Shown here in pieces: positions 52,863-63,724 of a DNA stretch of 64,000 nt. The notes below the pieces were generated by a model. The model ran no database searches. It saw only the letters and a list, made by a program, of their open reading frames with translations, and was not told the origin of the DNA. The translations under genes and the position numbers were made by a program. Source of the stretch: Closterium sp. Naga37s-1 (Eukaryota; Streptophyta; Zygnematophyceae; Desmidiales; Closteriaceae). The stretch lies in the NCBI GenBank assembly GCA_947471745.1, contig CANJKZ010000979.1, positions 1 to 64,000 of the forward strand, given 5' to 3'. Position 1 is the stretch's first letter; each line of letters opens with the position of its first letter.

Positions 52863-53389
52863 TCTTGAGTTGCTCTGCCAGTGTACGTACTTGTTAAATA
52901 TTGAGATTTATTAAGAAACACCAATGGACGTCATGGTTGTGGAGTTCTGAAATTTCGACGCACGCAATGCGATGCTCAATTTCGTGTGCGACATGCGGTA
53001 GCTATTCAGAATCGCTAGCCAATGAAATCACGTTTGGGGACACCCTAAATTGACATTCGATTGGTTCATTTTGACCAATCATCAACCAGGACACATGGCA
53101 AAATATCTGGAAAGATGTAACGCGTTTTGTCCACGTGGCGAGGATACAAAAAAGTACGAGAAAATCACTTCGCCAGTCACTACAATGTGACGTCATTGTG
53201 ACTCCAAAGTCACCAAGTCGTCACAATTTTGTGACCTTGTAAGTGACGGGAGCCGGTACTTCCAACCATCACATTTTTATCGCAAAGTTCCGTATACGTA
53301 AAAGTGACGGAAAAGTCACAATTACGTCACATTTGACCCTTGTCTTTTCCGCGATGCGGTCGTCCAGAAAACAAACTGACGGTCGTTTG
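52863..53389. other. No gene; GTCAC/GTGAC-rich stretch
   Basis: 53165-53335 contains many gtcac and gtgac words in both orientations (for example atgtgacgtcattgtgac), giving several overlapping inverted repeats. Possibly a decayed inverted-repeat element. The left target duplication of the solo LTR (gtttg) is at 53385-53389. Confidence 0.5.
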
Positions 53390-53948
53390 TGTTGTAGAGG
53401 ACTCTCCTCTAGTTGGCAGGAACTGGGATTTGAACTAAACAATAGAGCACTCTGTTAGATTTCCAACGAGCCATAGATCACCTCGATCGCCTAAGTATCG
53501 AGCGAGATATAGGCGTTTATGTGCTAGGTAGTGCTCTTGGAATCAAGGAGAGGAACTCTCTGGATTTTGTAGTCGAATGTATCACATACAAAGTGATCCT
53601 CGATTTCAGTGTATGCCATGCAACACAAAGCAAACAAAATTATATGAACTGCAATGCATCGAGTCGCACATGTAACCTCGAGTCGCTACACTCTCGAATG
53701 TTCGAGTAACATTTCGAAGGGGTGAAATTCGGAACTCGAATTTCACCGAATCGAATTCTCCTTCAGTCTCGATTCTTCTTGTGCTGCCATGTGGCACCGA
53801 AGTGCAGGATCTTCCGAAGTCAACCCATACTTCTTGGAACCTGCAACACATTCATGAAACTTCCAACTTGCAGCTCACTCAACCGTGAGCACTAGAAGGA
53901 ACACTTTCAGTGGTTGGGGGCAATCCTTGCCTCACGCAACCTCCAACA
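53390..53948 (-). mobile_element. Solo LTR related to Copia C
   Basis: 559 bp, from tgttgtagaggactctcctc to cctccaaca. It is colinear with the Copia C LTR but clearly diverged and slightly longer. It is flanked by perfect gtttg duplications (53385-53389, 53949-53953) and no internal sequence is present. It is a product of LTR-LTR recombination. The minus orientation is given by comparison with Copia C. Confidence 0.93.
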
Positions 53949-55850
53949 GTTTGAAGCCTAAGCTTAGTCTCAACCGATTGCTATATTTTACGCGCCTATC
54001 ATTACTGAAGAAGCGGCCATGAACGGACGGATCGAGTTAGCAAGCGAGCGCCTGAAAGAACTCGCGGAGCAGGACTAAGCGCGAGGGATTGAATGGAAGG
54101 GAATGCGAGGTGAGTCGAAGTGAGGTGAGTTCCCGTGCAGCAGATTCACTCACAGGGCAGAAGGAAAGCCCAAGCGGGGGTGTGCTAGTTCATGGTGAGC
54201 CTGATCTAAGTTCGGTTATTCGGTTGAGTTTTTTTTCGCACGTTCCTACCCGGTACCACACGAAAGAGGTTCGGTCTATCAAGTCCAACTGAATGTGATG
54301 TTCTAGTCAGCGGAGGTGAGGGGAGGAGGGGGGGTGGAGTGGAGAGACCCTAAAAGGAAAGGACGTGAGGGAAGGGAAGTGAGGAGCCGAGTCGCCATGC
54401 AAGCCGAGAAAGTCCCTGCTCCAGTACAGACCCAAGGCGGGAGACGCCGCTGCTGCTGCAGACTCTGGTTGCGGAAATTTTGCGCTGACGAGGTGGGAAG
54501 CCTTGGGAGGGTCGCCGGAGGAGGTGCGCTGAACGGCGGGGAGCCGCGAAGACTGTCCGAAGAGCTGGCGAGCGGACTAGCATTTCGCCAGGGTTCGAAA
54601 GTTACCATATACCGCTGTGCAAGAAATGTTACCGTGGTTTCGCGGGGGGGCTGGTCCTGACATCTACGGCGTTGGATGGGGTGGTGATGGTAAGGTGAGG
54701 TTTGCTGACAGGCAGCAACACTATTGGCTCGGATCTTGTGCAAATGTCAGACCGCAGTTTCGAATTTGAGTTGACTGTCACGTCAACCGTCTGGAGGGAA
54801 AAGCCGTTTTCCGGCACCATGCCCCCTCGAGCACACAACGACATATTACGTGTTTCGATATACAAATTTTGTTGTTCACGTGTTGATTCAAAGGAAGCAT
54901 ACAGCTAAATTGGGGACTAAACCATTAAAATAACATGTTGTGGTTTAAAGCCAGGATTTCAAGTAAGAAAAATTGGCCTCAATTGCAAAACAATTGAAGC
55001 TCAAGTCACCCTGTTTCTGTTGGCGAAGTCGATTGGTTGGTCTGGAGGTTGAGTGTGCGACAGATTTCCGTTTTGCCCGTGCGACAGTTTAACAGGGTGA
55101 TTCACCCTTATGACCCTTACTATAAGGCTGAGTTTGACTTTGCACCCTTTTTTATCAGAGTGGTCATTTTTTTTAACCCTTACAAGAAAAAGTGTTTGGT
55201 TATATTACACTGATATTTCAGAGTTATGTGGTGTAGTAACACTGATGATATTGAGTTAGATCTAACAGAGTATGGTAAGATTACTCGCGAAAAATGAAAT
55301 CCTGTTCACTCATGCCCACACAAGAATTGAACTTGAGTCGTACGCGCGAGTTCTTCGACGCAACTCACTGCAACACCAAAAACTTCAAGGAGGCCAAATT
55401 AATAATAGAAAACTAGTATTACGTTTGCACCCTTACTAGAAAGTAGTTTTTGTGATGCACCCTTACAGAAAAAAGTGAAAACGGGGTGTTGGCCTTATGT
55501 GAAAGAGTATCTCAAAACCTTATCCAAAGGCCTGCTGTGAAGCAATTGCAAAACAAATTGGTGGTAGATGAGATTTTTAGGGAGCTGAAACACATTGCAG
55601 GTAGTTTAGCTTCGACACCCAACCAGATTTCCGTGCCTAAGTGGTTCAGAAGCACCATGAGATTTGTGTTTGCTTCGCATCCCTCGTTTCAGCCCTCGTC
55701 AACTTCTCTACCTCACTAGCCAATCTTAGCCTAGCTAAATTCACCAAGTGCAAGACAATCGAACTACTTGAGATCCTTGCTTTAAGGTGGCTAAATATCA
55801 GTTCTTGTGCTTCTCATAATTGCACTTCCCTAATGTCACACCTTTAGTTA
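53949..55850. other. No gene clearly recognised
   Basis: 53968-54078 could be a terminal exon on the plus strand after the acceptor aagcttag: it reads ITEEAAMNGRIELASERLKE and LAEQD before TAA. On the minus strand at 54303-54583 two overlapping frames begin like organelle-targeting peptides (MLVRSPALRTVFAAPRRSAH), but no downstream exons are seen. 55090-55480 has three scattered gcacccttact-type words. None of these is firm. Confidence 0.35.
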
Positions 55851-56079
55851 CCGTATCGCCCCGGATATAACCGCAGGCCAATTAAAAGCGCATGCGCTTA
55901 TATATGGAGCAATGCGCTTATGGCCGATCCTCAATTAGAAGCGCACCACTTATAAAATAGTTATTTATTATAAGCGCACCCATGAAGTAAAAAAAATGTA
56001 CTTATTGAATATTTGTCATTATTGTTAGAGCTAAAGCAAGGCTAGCCTTCATTAGTTGTAATTTTGCACTAGCTAAAAG

Positions 56080-56205
56080 TGTTAGAATGTGAGCGAATGA
56101 ATGAACTAGAAAGCAGTTGGGTACAAGTAGCAAACCTAAAAATGTTGTACCTTATAAGAACTACCCCACTACAACCTAAACAGACTATAGCATATAAGTT
56201 TGACA
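56080..56205 (-). repeat. Copia D 3' LTR
   Basis: 126 bp, tgttagaatgtg ... agtttgaca on the plus strand. Confidence 0.96.
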
Positions 56206-56434
56206 CACCCCCATAGGCAAAGTGGGGGAGAACAAGAGGTTACAAGACCAGTCAAGAAAGGCAAAACAAGCTCAGGGTGGATCACAAAGTCACCACGCAG
56301 TCTGAGCACAAGCAAATGGCCACAAGGCCAGTTCATATGCAGAGTTATATAAAGGACAACAAACAATACAGTGAACACAACCTAGCAAGTGTAAGCATGC
56401 AAGTATATGTATATAGAGTACAATACAAGCAGAG

Positions 56435-57265
56435 TCAAGAAGTAAGCAAGTGAGGCACAGTAGGTACAAGGCCTAAAACAGTACAGAAACGCTGATAATC
56501 ACAAGGCTGAAGTGCCACGTAAGCAAGACGAAGCTGGCCACGCTGCTGCAACTCTCGAGCAAGGAAGTAGCGCAAAGCAATGTGCTTTGTTCTGTGCTCC
56601 AGTCTGTGCTCCTGACACAAGGCCAACATGGCCTTGTTGTCGACATACAGAACTGGAGGAGAACGAAGCGCCTCTCCCAAGCCGGTCAGTAGGTAGGTGA
56701 GCCAGCATAACTCCTGAGCAGCCATGGCCCTAGCGTAGATCTCAACCTCACAACTGGAGCTGAGAATAGAAGAAGAGCGGGTAGACCATCAAGAGACAGA
56801 ACCGGAGCCAAGACTGAAGGTGTAACCCTGTGATGACCGCTGCGTAGCCAAGTCGTCAACCCAGAAGGCGTCAGCGTGACCAGTGAGGACAACTCGAGCC
56901 CGTCCTCCAAGCACGAGCCCCATGCCCGATGTACTGCACAAGTAGCGCAACACCCTCTTTGCAGCATCCCAGTGCACCTTTCGGTGCCTGCTGGGAGCCA
57001 CGTAGCGAGCCAGAAGGCTGAGAGGGTATGCGAGGTCAGGTCGTGTGCAAGTCATCAGGTAAATGAGGCAGCCCACAAGCTCTGGATACGGGCCACTCGG
57101 CTCGACGGACTTGTCCGAAGGTGGAGCTGAGAGCGAGTGACCGGTAGGCAGAGGATTGGACTGTGGTGAGGAGTACGTGAAGCCGAAGCGCTGAAGAACC
57201 TGCTGCACCATGTGTGACTGAGTCAAGGTAATGGTGCGCTGTGCTCTATCCCGGGTGATCCGCAA
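56435..57265 (-). pseudogene. Copia D RT end and RNase H, with stop
   Basis: The frame from 57265 reads MRITRDRAQRTITLTQSHMV, PYPELVGCLIYLMTCTRPDL, HADAFWVDDLATQRSSQG and ends GSGSVS where Copia A has GSVSWRS (TGG changed to TGA). RNase H then continues at 56725: AAQELCWLTYLLTGLGEALR, VLYVDNKAMLALCQEHRLEH, RTKHIALRYFLAREL. The final part differs from Copia A by a small deletion, so the end reads LGLVPTVPHLLTS. Confidence 0.87.
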
Positions 57266-57313
57266 GCCAAGATAGCTTGTCAGCTCACCCAGGTCTGTGC
57301 ACGTGTGTATCTT

Positions 57314-57770
57314 CTATAGCTCGGACTTCACGTGGGCGAGTGCCTCAGTGTCAGCAGTAGCAAAGACGAGGTCGTCTACGTACACGAGAACGTAGAACGG
57401 TGGCAGAGTGGTGTCAGTGCGTAAATACAGAGAAGGGTCAGCAGTGGAAGGAGCAAAACCAAGAGCAGCAAGAGTCGTCCTCAGTGTGCCGTGCCACTCA
57501 CGGGGTGCCTGGCGGAGACCGTAGACTGGCCGCCGGAGGCTCCACTGGGTACCAGCTGGAAACGACCCAGTGAAGCCAGGTGGGCGGCGCAGCCAGATCT
57601 CCTCGTGCAGGCTGCCCTGTAGGAAGGCTGTGCTGAAGACAAGCGAGTGGAGCTCGTAGTCACGCTGAGCGGCAACGTGCAGCAGTACCCGAAGAGTGGT
57701 CATCTTCAGGGTAGGGGAGGAGGTCTGGAAGAAGTCAACTCCCTGTCGCTGACTGAAGCCACGTCGACGT
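57314..57770 (-). pseudogene. Copia D RT core, frameshifted
   Basis: Reads RGFSQRQGVDFFQTSSPTLK, SLVFSTAFLQGSLHEEIW (Asp of SLDFS changed to Val), PVYGLRQAPREWHGTLRT, VYVDDLVFATADTEALAHVK and stops at SEL, where TAG replaces the CAG codon of Copia A. The N-terminal part of RT is in another frame (ending at 57706), joined by a small indel at RYV/ARGFS near 57765-57775. Confidence 0.87.
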
Positions 57771-59938
57771 AACGCGCCTTGAAGACAGGCGGAGAACCCG
57801 ACGGCCGCTTCACCCTGAAGATCCACATGCCACTGACGATGTTCGCCCCAGGCGGGGGAACCTCGTTGACGTAGGTGCCTGTGGACGTCCAGGAAGCCAT
57901 CTCGGCGTCCATGGCTGCCTGCCACTGAGAGGAGTAGGGACCCTCTATCGCCTCTGCGTAAGAGCGCGGGGTCGGGATGTCTGGTGCATCCGGGTCTCCC
58001 TCAGGGGCAAGCAGCATGGACACGAGATGAGGTACAGCAGCGGCAAAGCACTCAAACTCCTCCTGTCTGTCCTCAAGAACGTCCGTGCCAAGAGCACACG
58101 CACCCCCGACGGACGGAGGACAGACAGACGCAGACGCAGACTCAGCAACAAGACTAGTGGCGTAGTCTAGGCGACAGGCTGCAGCAAAGTCAACAAGCTC
58201 AGCAACAAGAGCAGACGCAGCAGAGGACTCAAACAGAGGGTCAGTGACAGCAATGGCCAGAAAGCGCGTGACAGTAGGACTAGCAGCACGAAGAGAGTCA
58301 GACTCCGGGTCCGGACCGTCAGGAAGAGAGGACGCAGGAGGAGAGGGCAGAGGCACACGCTGTGGAGCGGTAGAAGGACACAGTGTCATAGAGTGAGTGC
58401 CAGGGACAGGAGGAGGATGCGGACGCAAAACACGACCAGCGCGGGTAGTGCGGACAGGCGACGCAGCACGAGATACAGGCGACACAGGACGCGACTCAGG
58501 CTCACGACGCTCCGTAAGACCTCTAGTCGGTCTAGAGTAAGGAGAGGGACCAGGCAGTGGAGAGGACAGCTGTAACTGCGACTGTGACTGGACAGGCTGT
58601 GGACTCAGTAAAGGAGGAGTAGGACCAGGAGAAGGCGGTAGACCAAGAACCTGCTGAAGGAGCGGAACGTAGTACGGCCGCGGCCGCGCAGCGCCTCCAG
58701 AAACAGCAGAGACAGCACCAGTACCCTCAGCCCCAGGGTCTCCAGTAACAACTCCCGCAGCACCACCAGCCTCAGTACCTGCAGCTCCAACGCCTGCAGC
58801 ACCACCAGCCCCAGCAGCTCCAGTACCTCCAGGACGAGCACCTCCAGGACCAGCGGCTCCAGCTGCTCCAGCACCAGCAGCACCACCAGCAGCACCAGCT
58901 CCAGCAGCACCTCCAGTAGCTCCAGCACCAGCAGCACCTCCAGCAGCTCCAGCACCAGAAGCACCAGTACCTGCAGCGCCAACGCCTGCAGCACCACCAG
59001 CCCCAGTAGCTCCAGTACCTCCAGTACGAGCGCCTCCAGGACCAGCGGCTCCAGCAGCTCCAGCACCAGCAGCACCTCCAGCAGCTCCAGCACCAGCAGC
59101 ACCTCCAGCAGCTCCAGCACCAGCAGCACTAGGAGCACGGCGACAGCGTCGAGCGTACCACTCACGAAGCCGCTGCGGAGAGAGGGGCTCCCGCCGCAAC
59201 GGGACACCCGGAGAACCTCCAGACTCAGCACACGCAGGCTCAGCACCCCAAGACGCAGCACCCCCAGGCTCAGCACCCCCAGGCTCCACACGCTCAGGCT
59301 CAGCACCCCCAGGCTCCGCACCTGCAGGCTCAGCACCCCTAGCGGCACCTGAGTCGACAGCTACCTCGACCGGCTTGGCAGGGTCTACCTGAGACACACC
59401 TGAGGGGGCAGGACCCTGAGGGGGGAGGGGGTCTACCGGAGGAGTACCTGGTACCAGGAAGAGTGGCGGGGGGGGGAGAGAGGCAGCGTGGTAGGGAAAG
59501 AGACGGTAGTAAGACACCGACTCGTCAAACGTGATGTCCTGAGAGGACAGAATACGACGCGAGGTGGGGTGGTAGAACTGCCACCCAGGTGCGTCAGGGG
59601 GGAAGCCAAGGAAGACACAGGGAACTGCACGGGAGGACAGCTTGTCCGCTGAAGTATCGCGGACAAAAGCTCGAGATCCCCAGACACGGAACGCGGACGC
59701 ATCGCCAACCTTCCCCGTCCACCTCAGAGTAGGTGTGGTCTCCGGCAAGGAGACACGAGGCTTAAGGTTGATCTGATGCGCAGCGTACTGAACCGCGAAC
59801 GGCCACAGAAAATGGGGAGCAGCCGCATGGATCATGGACGTACGAGCGACGTCCATGACCATGCCAATGCGGCGCTCAGCAATCCCATTTTTCTGTGGGG
59901 AGGCCGGAAGCGTGAACGTCTGGCGGATGCCCTCCGCA
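57706..59938 (-). pseudogene. Copia D integrase C-terminal part, GA-rich linker, RT start
   Basis: After an in-frame TGA at about 59941 the frame continues GIRQTFTLPASPQKNGIAER with the third integrase acidic residue (E of AER), then MIHAAAPHFLWPFAVQYAAH, FRVWGSRAFVRDTSADKLSS and CVFLGFPPDAPGWQFYHPTS. A long linker of Gly-Ala repeats follows (about residues 240-375 from 59862), then EGPYSSQWQAAMDAEMASW and the RT start GMWIFRVKRPSGSPPVFKAR. The final 20 residues are out of frame. Confidence 0.87.
58730..59345 (-). repeat. Minisatellite coding the Copia D linker
   Basis: 15-bp type ccagcagctccagcaccagc repeats (58730-59135) and cagactcagcacccc/caggctcagcacc repeats (59215-59345). Same position and style as in Copia A. 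Confidence 0.85.
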
Positions 59939-59940
59939 CG

Positions 59941-60714
59941 TCAGAAGGCCCTCAGGAGGTCGGAGGAAAACTCACCACCTGTGTCTGAGTGCAGACGCAG
60001 AACAGGAAGGTCCGAGCCGAAACTCTCGTTGAGCTGGCGACGGGCACCGCGGATCCAGTCGATCAACACCTCAGTGACGTCACCCTTGCTGCGCAAGGGG
60101 AAGACTGAGGTGTAACGCAAGTAGTCGTCAACGACCAGCAGGAAGTAACGCTCGTGACCCTGTCCACGGACGCGGGCTGGGCCCCACACGTCCATGTGAA
60201 GAGTCTGCAGGGGAGCCTCGGTCGGAGGGAACAAGGAGGAGTGAGGAGCGGCCCGCTGCCGGCCCTCGACACAAGGAACACAGGTGGGGGCAGGCCCCGG
60301 AGGAAGGGGAGGAAGGCACCGTGGGAGACCCGAGACAAGGGTACGCGAGGCCATACCTCGAAGACGAGGCAGGGAGGGGTGACCAAGGCGGTGGTGCCAC
60401 AGGAGAGTCTCGTGCGTCAGAGGACAACACGAGCAGGGGGCAGACGCAGGACTAGACCTGGACGCGGCAGCAAACACCTGACTAGACGCAGCTACCTGGC
60501 CAGACGCAGAGACCGGAGGAGACGTCGTAGTCAGTGTGTACAGACTTGACCCTGGCCGACGGGTGAACGTGGCCAGGTGGCGGCCCGTACGAGAGCAAGT
60601 GCAGTGGGTCACACGCTGACCTCCAGGGGCGAACTGGTCAACCCACGCGTCCTGGAGGTCAGCTCCACTCACCAGGTTTGTAGAGAACGAGGGGAGGTGG
60701 AGTCCCGACAGCAA
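59941..60714 (-). pseudogene. Copia D pre-integrase and integrase core
   Basis: 257-residue frame: SGLHLPSFSTNLVSGADLQD, the zinc site HHRLGHPSLPRLRGM and CVPCVEGRQ, then HMDVWGPARVRGQGHERYFL, VVDDYLRYTSVFPLRSKGDV and LRLHSDTGGEFSSDLLRAF, followed by TGA. HHCC and the first two acidic residues of the DDE triad are present. The third lies after the stop. The frame is shifted relative to gag-protease by an indel near 60720-60790. Confidence 0.9.
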
Positions 60715-62369
60715 GCCCGACGGGGCCGCAGGACACGGTAGAACCGTGGAAGAGTGCGCAAGGACTGGGCCCCAGAGGGGTCAGCCAGGGAGACTGCGAC
60801 AGGCCGACTGAGCGGCGTGAGCGTGGTGCTGTCTCTAAAGAAAGAGCGCGAAGCACCAGAGTGAAGTGTGAAAGTGTGCAAGGCCTCAGTAGGTGCAGTA
60901 CCAGAGAGAGCAGACTCACCAGCACCTGGAGCAGCAGACTCACCAGTACCTGGAGCAGCAGACGCACTAGCACCTAGAGCAGCAGCCTCAATGCCCAGGT
61001 CGGGCGGCACACTCAGGTAACAGTCACCATCAGCACTATCAGTCAAAGCATACATGGCAGCAAGGATAGCATCGAAATCAAGATCAAAGATAGCCACATT
61101 CTGCCTAAGCAGATCACCCCAACGAGGGAGCTCAACAGCGTCAGGAAACTGGGCGCGCCAGGCGTCAGTCAGGCGGCTGAAGCAGCGCTGCGTAGTGTGT
61201 GGCAGTCCGCACGTCTCCCCACGACGACTGCCGGTGCGAAGAACGTAAGTGCAGGGACCAGCACCCCCAGACCTCCCACGCCCAGCGTACCACTCACGAA
61301 GCTGCTGGGCCGACGGGGTCTCACGGGAATGCGGCTGCTGCTGGCGCTGGCTACCACCAAAGCCTCCACGCTGCGCGGCTGCACCTCGACCAGCACCACC
61401 GCCACCGCCGCCTCCGCCACCACTGCCGCTGCCTCCACCACCGCTGCCGCTGCCTCCACCACCTCCGCCACTGCCTCCACTAAAGCCCCCACTCCCGGCA
61501 CCACCCCCACCTCCACCGCCACCCCCTCCGCCTCCTCCACCGCCTCCGCCGCCGCCCCCGCCGTCCCCTCCACCACCCTTGTTCCCCTTGCCCTTGCTGT
61601 TGCGGCGTCTCCCACTAGGGGCAGACGCAGCTCCGACCTCCTCAGTGCCAACGAGGTCGACAGCAGCGGCAGAAGCAACAGAGGGGAGAAGGGGGACAGG
61701 GGAACACCCCTCAAATAAAGGGGTGCGACGGTCGCCGCGAGAAGCACCTACAGCTAAGATACTCTTCTCAGCTGCAGCTAGGCGCTCCTCTAGCAGGTCG
61801 ATAGTGAGCTCGGTGGGGCAAAGGGAGTGAAAGTGGTCCCTGCCTGAAGAAAGGGAGTCAGGGAGGCGGGTGACTAGGTAGTAAAGGGTGATGTACATGG
61901 GGGGGGGGTTCTTGGCACAGAACTCGGTGGGAAGGGCAGCGCGGTAGCGGGCGTCACTAGTGCGGAGGTGAGCAGTGAGGTCAGCAACTATGGCAAAGGC
62001 GGCAAGGTCAGGGAAAAGGTACGGCAGCATGAGGCGGCTGAGGGCAGCAGTGGCAGGGGAGGAGTAGCGCGCAACTACAGCGTTGTACAAAGACTGAGCA
62101 GTCTTGTACTGGCCAAAATGCGCGCGCTCAGCAGGCGGCAGGTGACTACGAACAGCAAGACGAGCAACAGCGTCACGAGTGGTCCACTGCGAGCGAACCG
62201 TACTGTCAGCAGTGGCAGCAGGAGCAGCAGAGACACCGGACGTGTGATCGAAAAGGGATACCCCATCCCTAGAGTCACACGGAAGAAAGAGCTGGAGGTC
62301 GTCAACCCACACGTCGAAGTCAACTGCACGTCCCTCAGCATCAAAGGTGAGAACAGTGGGGCTAGCCAT
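60669..62369 (-). CDS. Copia D gag and protease N-part
   Basis: 566 residues from ATG 62369. Gag at 1-240 (MASPTVLTFDAEGRAVDFDV, YNAVVARYSSPATAALSRLM, PPMYITLYYLVTRLPDSLSS). A poly-Gly stretch at about 265-330. A Cys-His motif, C374-x13-C-x3-H-x4-C (CTYVLRTGSRRGETCGLPH then TTQRCF), sits where a CCHC knuckle is expected. The protease follows: ALHTFTLHSGASRSFFRDS at 497-515. The catalytic DSGA is HSGA here (GAC to CAC), so the protease should be inactive. The last 40 residues are out of frame. Confidence 0.88.
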   Translation of the reverse strand: MASPTVLTFDAEGRAVDFDVWVDDLQLFLPCDSRDGVSLFDHTSGVSAAPAATADSTVRSQWTTRDAVARLAVRSHLPPAERAHFGQYKTAQSLYNAVVARYSSPATAALSRLMLPYLFPDLAAFAIVADLTAHLRTSDARYRAALPTEFCAKNPPPMYITLYYLVTRLPDSLSSGRDHFHSLCPTELTIDLLEERLAAAEKSILAVGASRGDRRTPLFEGCSPVPLLPSVASAAAVDLVGTEEVGAASAPSGRRRNSKGKGNKGGGGDGGGGGGGGGGGGGGGGGGGGGAGSGGFSGGSGGGGGGSGSGGGGSGSGGGGGGGGGAGRGAAAQRGGFGGSQRQQQPHSRETPSAQQLREWYAGRGRSGGAGPCTYVLRTGSRRGETCGLPHTTQRCFSRLTDAWRAQFPDAVELPRWGDLLRQNVAIFDLDFDAILAAMYALTDSADGDCYLSVPPDLGIEAAALGASASAAPGTGESAAPGAGESALSGTAPTEALHTFTLHSGASRSFFRDSTTLTPLSRPVAVSLADPSGAQSLRTLPRFYRVLRPRRACCRDSTSPRSLQTW

Positions 62370-62389
62370 AGTAGCAGTAGGAGCAGTAG

Positions 62390-63335
62390 CAGCAGTAGCA
62401 ACAGAGGCAGTAGGGCAGGCAGGGCAGTGCAGCTCAGTAGGGCGGCGCAGCTCGGTAGGGCGGCGCGGCTCGGTAGGGCGGCGCGGCTCAGTGGGCGGCG
62501 CGGCTCGGCTGGGCGGCTCGGCTCGGCTGGGCGGCGCGGCGCGGCAACTGGCGGCGTGGCGCAGCAGGGCGGCGTGGGCGCTTACCAGGGGCGGGTGCAG
62601 GGTCGGCCACTGACAGCAGGGGCTGCGACAGCTGGGGGCGCGACAGCAGGGGCCGCGTCAGCAGGGGCCGCGTCAGCAGGGGCCGCGCCAGTAGGGGGCC
62701 GCGACAGTAGGGGCCGCGTCAGCAGGGGGCCGCGACAAAAGGGGCCGCGCCAGCAGGGGCGGCGACGGCAGGGGCCACGACAGCAGGGGGCCGCGACAGC
62801 AGGGGCCGCGTCAGCAGGGGGCCGCGACAGAAGGGGCCGCGCCAGCAGGGGCGGCGATGGCAGGGGCCGCGACAACAGGGGGCTGCGACAGCAGGGGCCG
62901 CGTCAGCAGGGGCCGCGCCAGCAGGGGCCGCGACGGCAGGGGCCGCGACAGCAGGGGCGGCGACGGCAGGGGCCGCGACAGCAGGGGGCCGCGACAGCAG
63001 GGGCCGCGTCAGCAGGGGGCCGCGACAGAAGGGGCCGCGCCAGCAGGGGTGGCGACGGCAGGGGCCGCTACAGCAGGGGGCCACGACAGCAGGGGCCGCG
63101 TCAGCAGGGGCCGCGCCAGCAGGGGCGGCAACGGCAGGGGCCGCGACAGTAGGGGGGGGGGGGATAGCAGGGGCCGTAATAGCATGTGGCCGCGACAGCA
63201 GGGGCGGCGATAGCAGGGGCCGCGATAGCAGGGGCGGCGACGGCAAGGGCTGCGAGGCAGGGGCTGCGACGGGCGAGGGCCGCGACAGCAGGTGGGGGCT
63301 GCGTCCAGCAGGTGCCGTGACGGGCGACAAAAAAA

Positions 63336-63369
<34 letters not shown>

Positions 63370-63440
63370 GGGCGGCGAACAGGGCAGGGCCGCGACGGGC
63401 CGCACTAGGGCAGGACGCAAGGCGCGTTTCGGGCAGGGCG
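62390..63440. repeat. GCAGGGGCCGCGAC-type tandem repeat, Copia D leader
   Basis: About 1 kb between primer site and gag start: cggcgcggctcggtagggcg-type units (62420-62580), then gcaggggccgcgacagcagg-type units of about 15-18 bp with 150-bp higher-order blocks (62600-63300), and a run of over 30 G (63334-63367, one break). Frames across it on both strands are artefacts. Confidence 0.9.
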
Positions 63441-63532
63441 CGATGCGCGCTTCGGGCAGGGCAGGAAAAAAAATTGTGGTGGGCCCTAAAAAAAAAAAAC
63501 TGTTCCCACTAGGGAACCTGCTCAGAATACCA

Positions 63533-63658
63533 TGTTAGAATGTGAGCGAATGAATGAACTAGAAAGCAGTTGGGTACAAGTAGCAAACCTAAAAGTGTTG
63601 TACCCTATAAGAAATACCCCACTACAGCCTAAACAGACTATAGCATATAAGTTTGACA
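63533..63658 (-). repeat. Copia D 5' LTR
   Basis: 126 bp, four mismatches to the 3' LTR. Primer site just inside on its left (63520-63532). Confidence 0.96.
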
Positions 63659-63724
63659 AAAAGTTTCATACAATATGGTGACTATTGTCCGAGCCTAAAC
63701 ACCATCATCTTGCCTAGTCTAGCC

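Larger units (their letters stand above)
56080..63658 (-). mobile_element. Copia D, full-length but degenerate LTR element
   Basis: 7579 bp, minus strand. 126-bp LTRs (56080-56205, 63533-63658) are flanked by a perfect aaaag duplication (56075-56079, 63659-63663). I count four mismatches between the LTRs. A polypurine tract (cctatgggggtg) precedes the 3' LTR; the primer site reads tggtattctgagc. Order is leader with 1-kb repeats, gag, protease, integrase, repeat-coded linker, RT, RNase H. It is of the Copia A/B type. Stops and frameshifts occur in protease-integrase, RT and RNase H, and the protease active Asp is changed, so this copy is dead. Confidence 0.96.

Noticed and set aside
54303-54743. 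Organelle-targeted protein on the minus strand
   Set aside because: Two different frames look equally like targeting peptides, and neither continues into a recognisable mature domain or plausible downstream exon.
61197-63213. Thr/Ala- and Arg/Gly-rich plus-strand proteins
   Set aside because: Antisense of the poly-Gly gag region and of the Copia D leader repeat.
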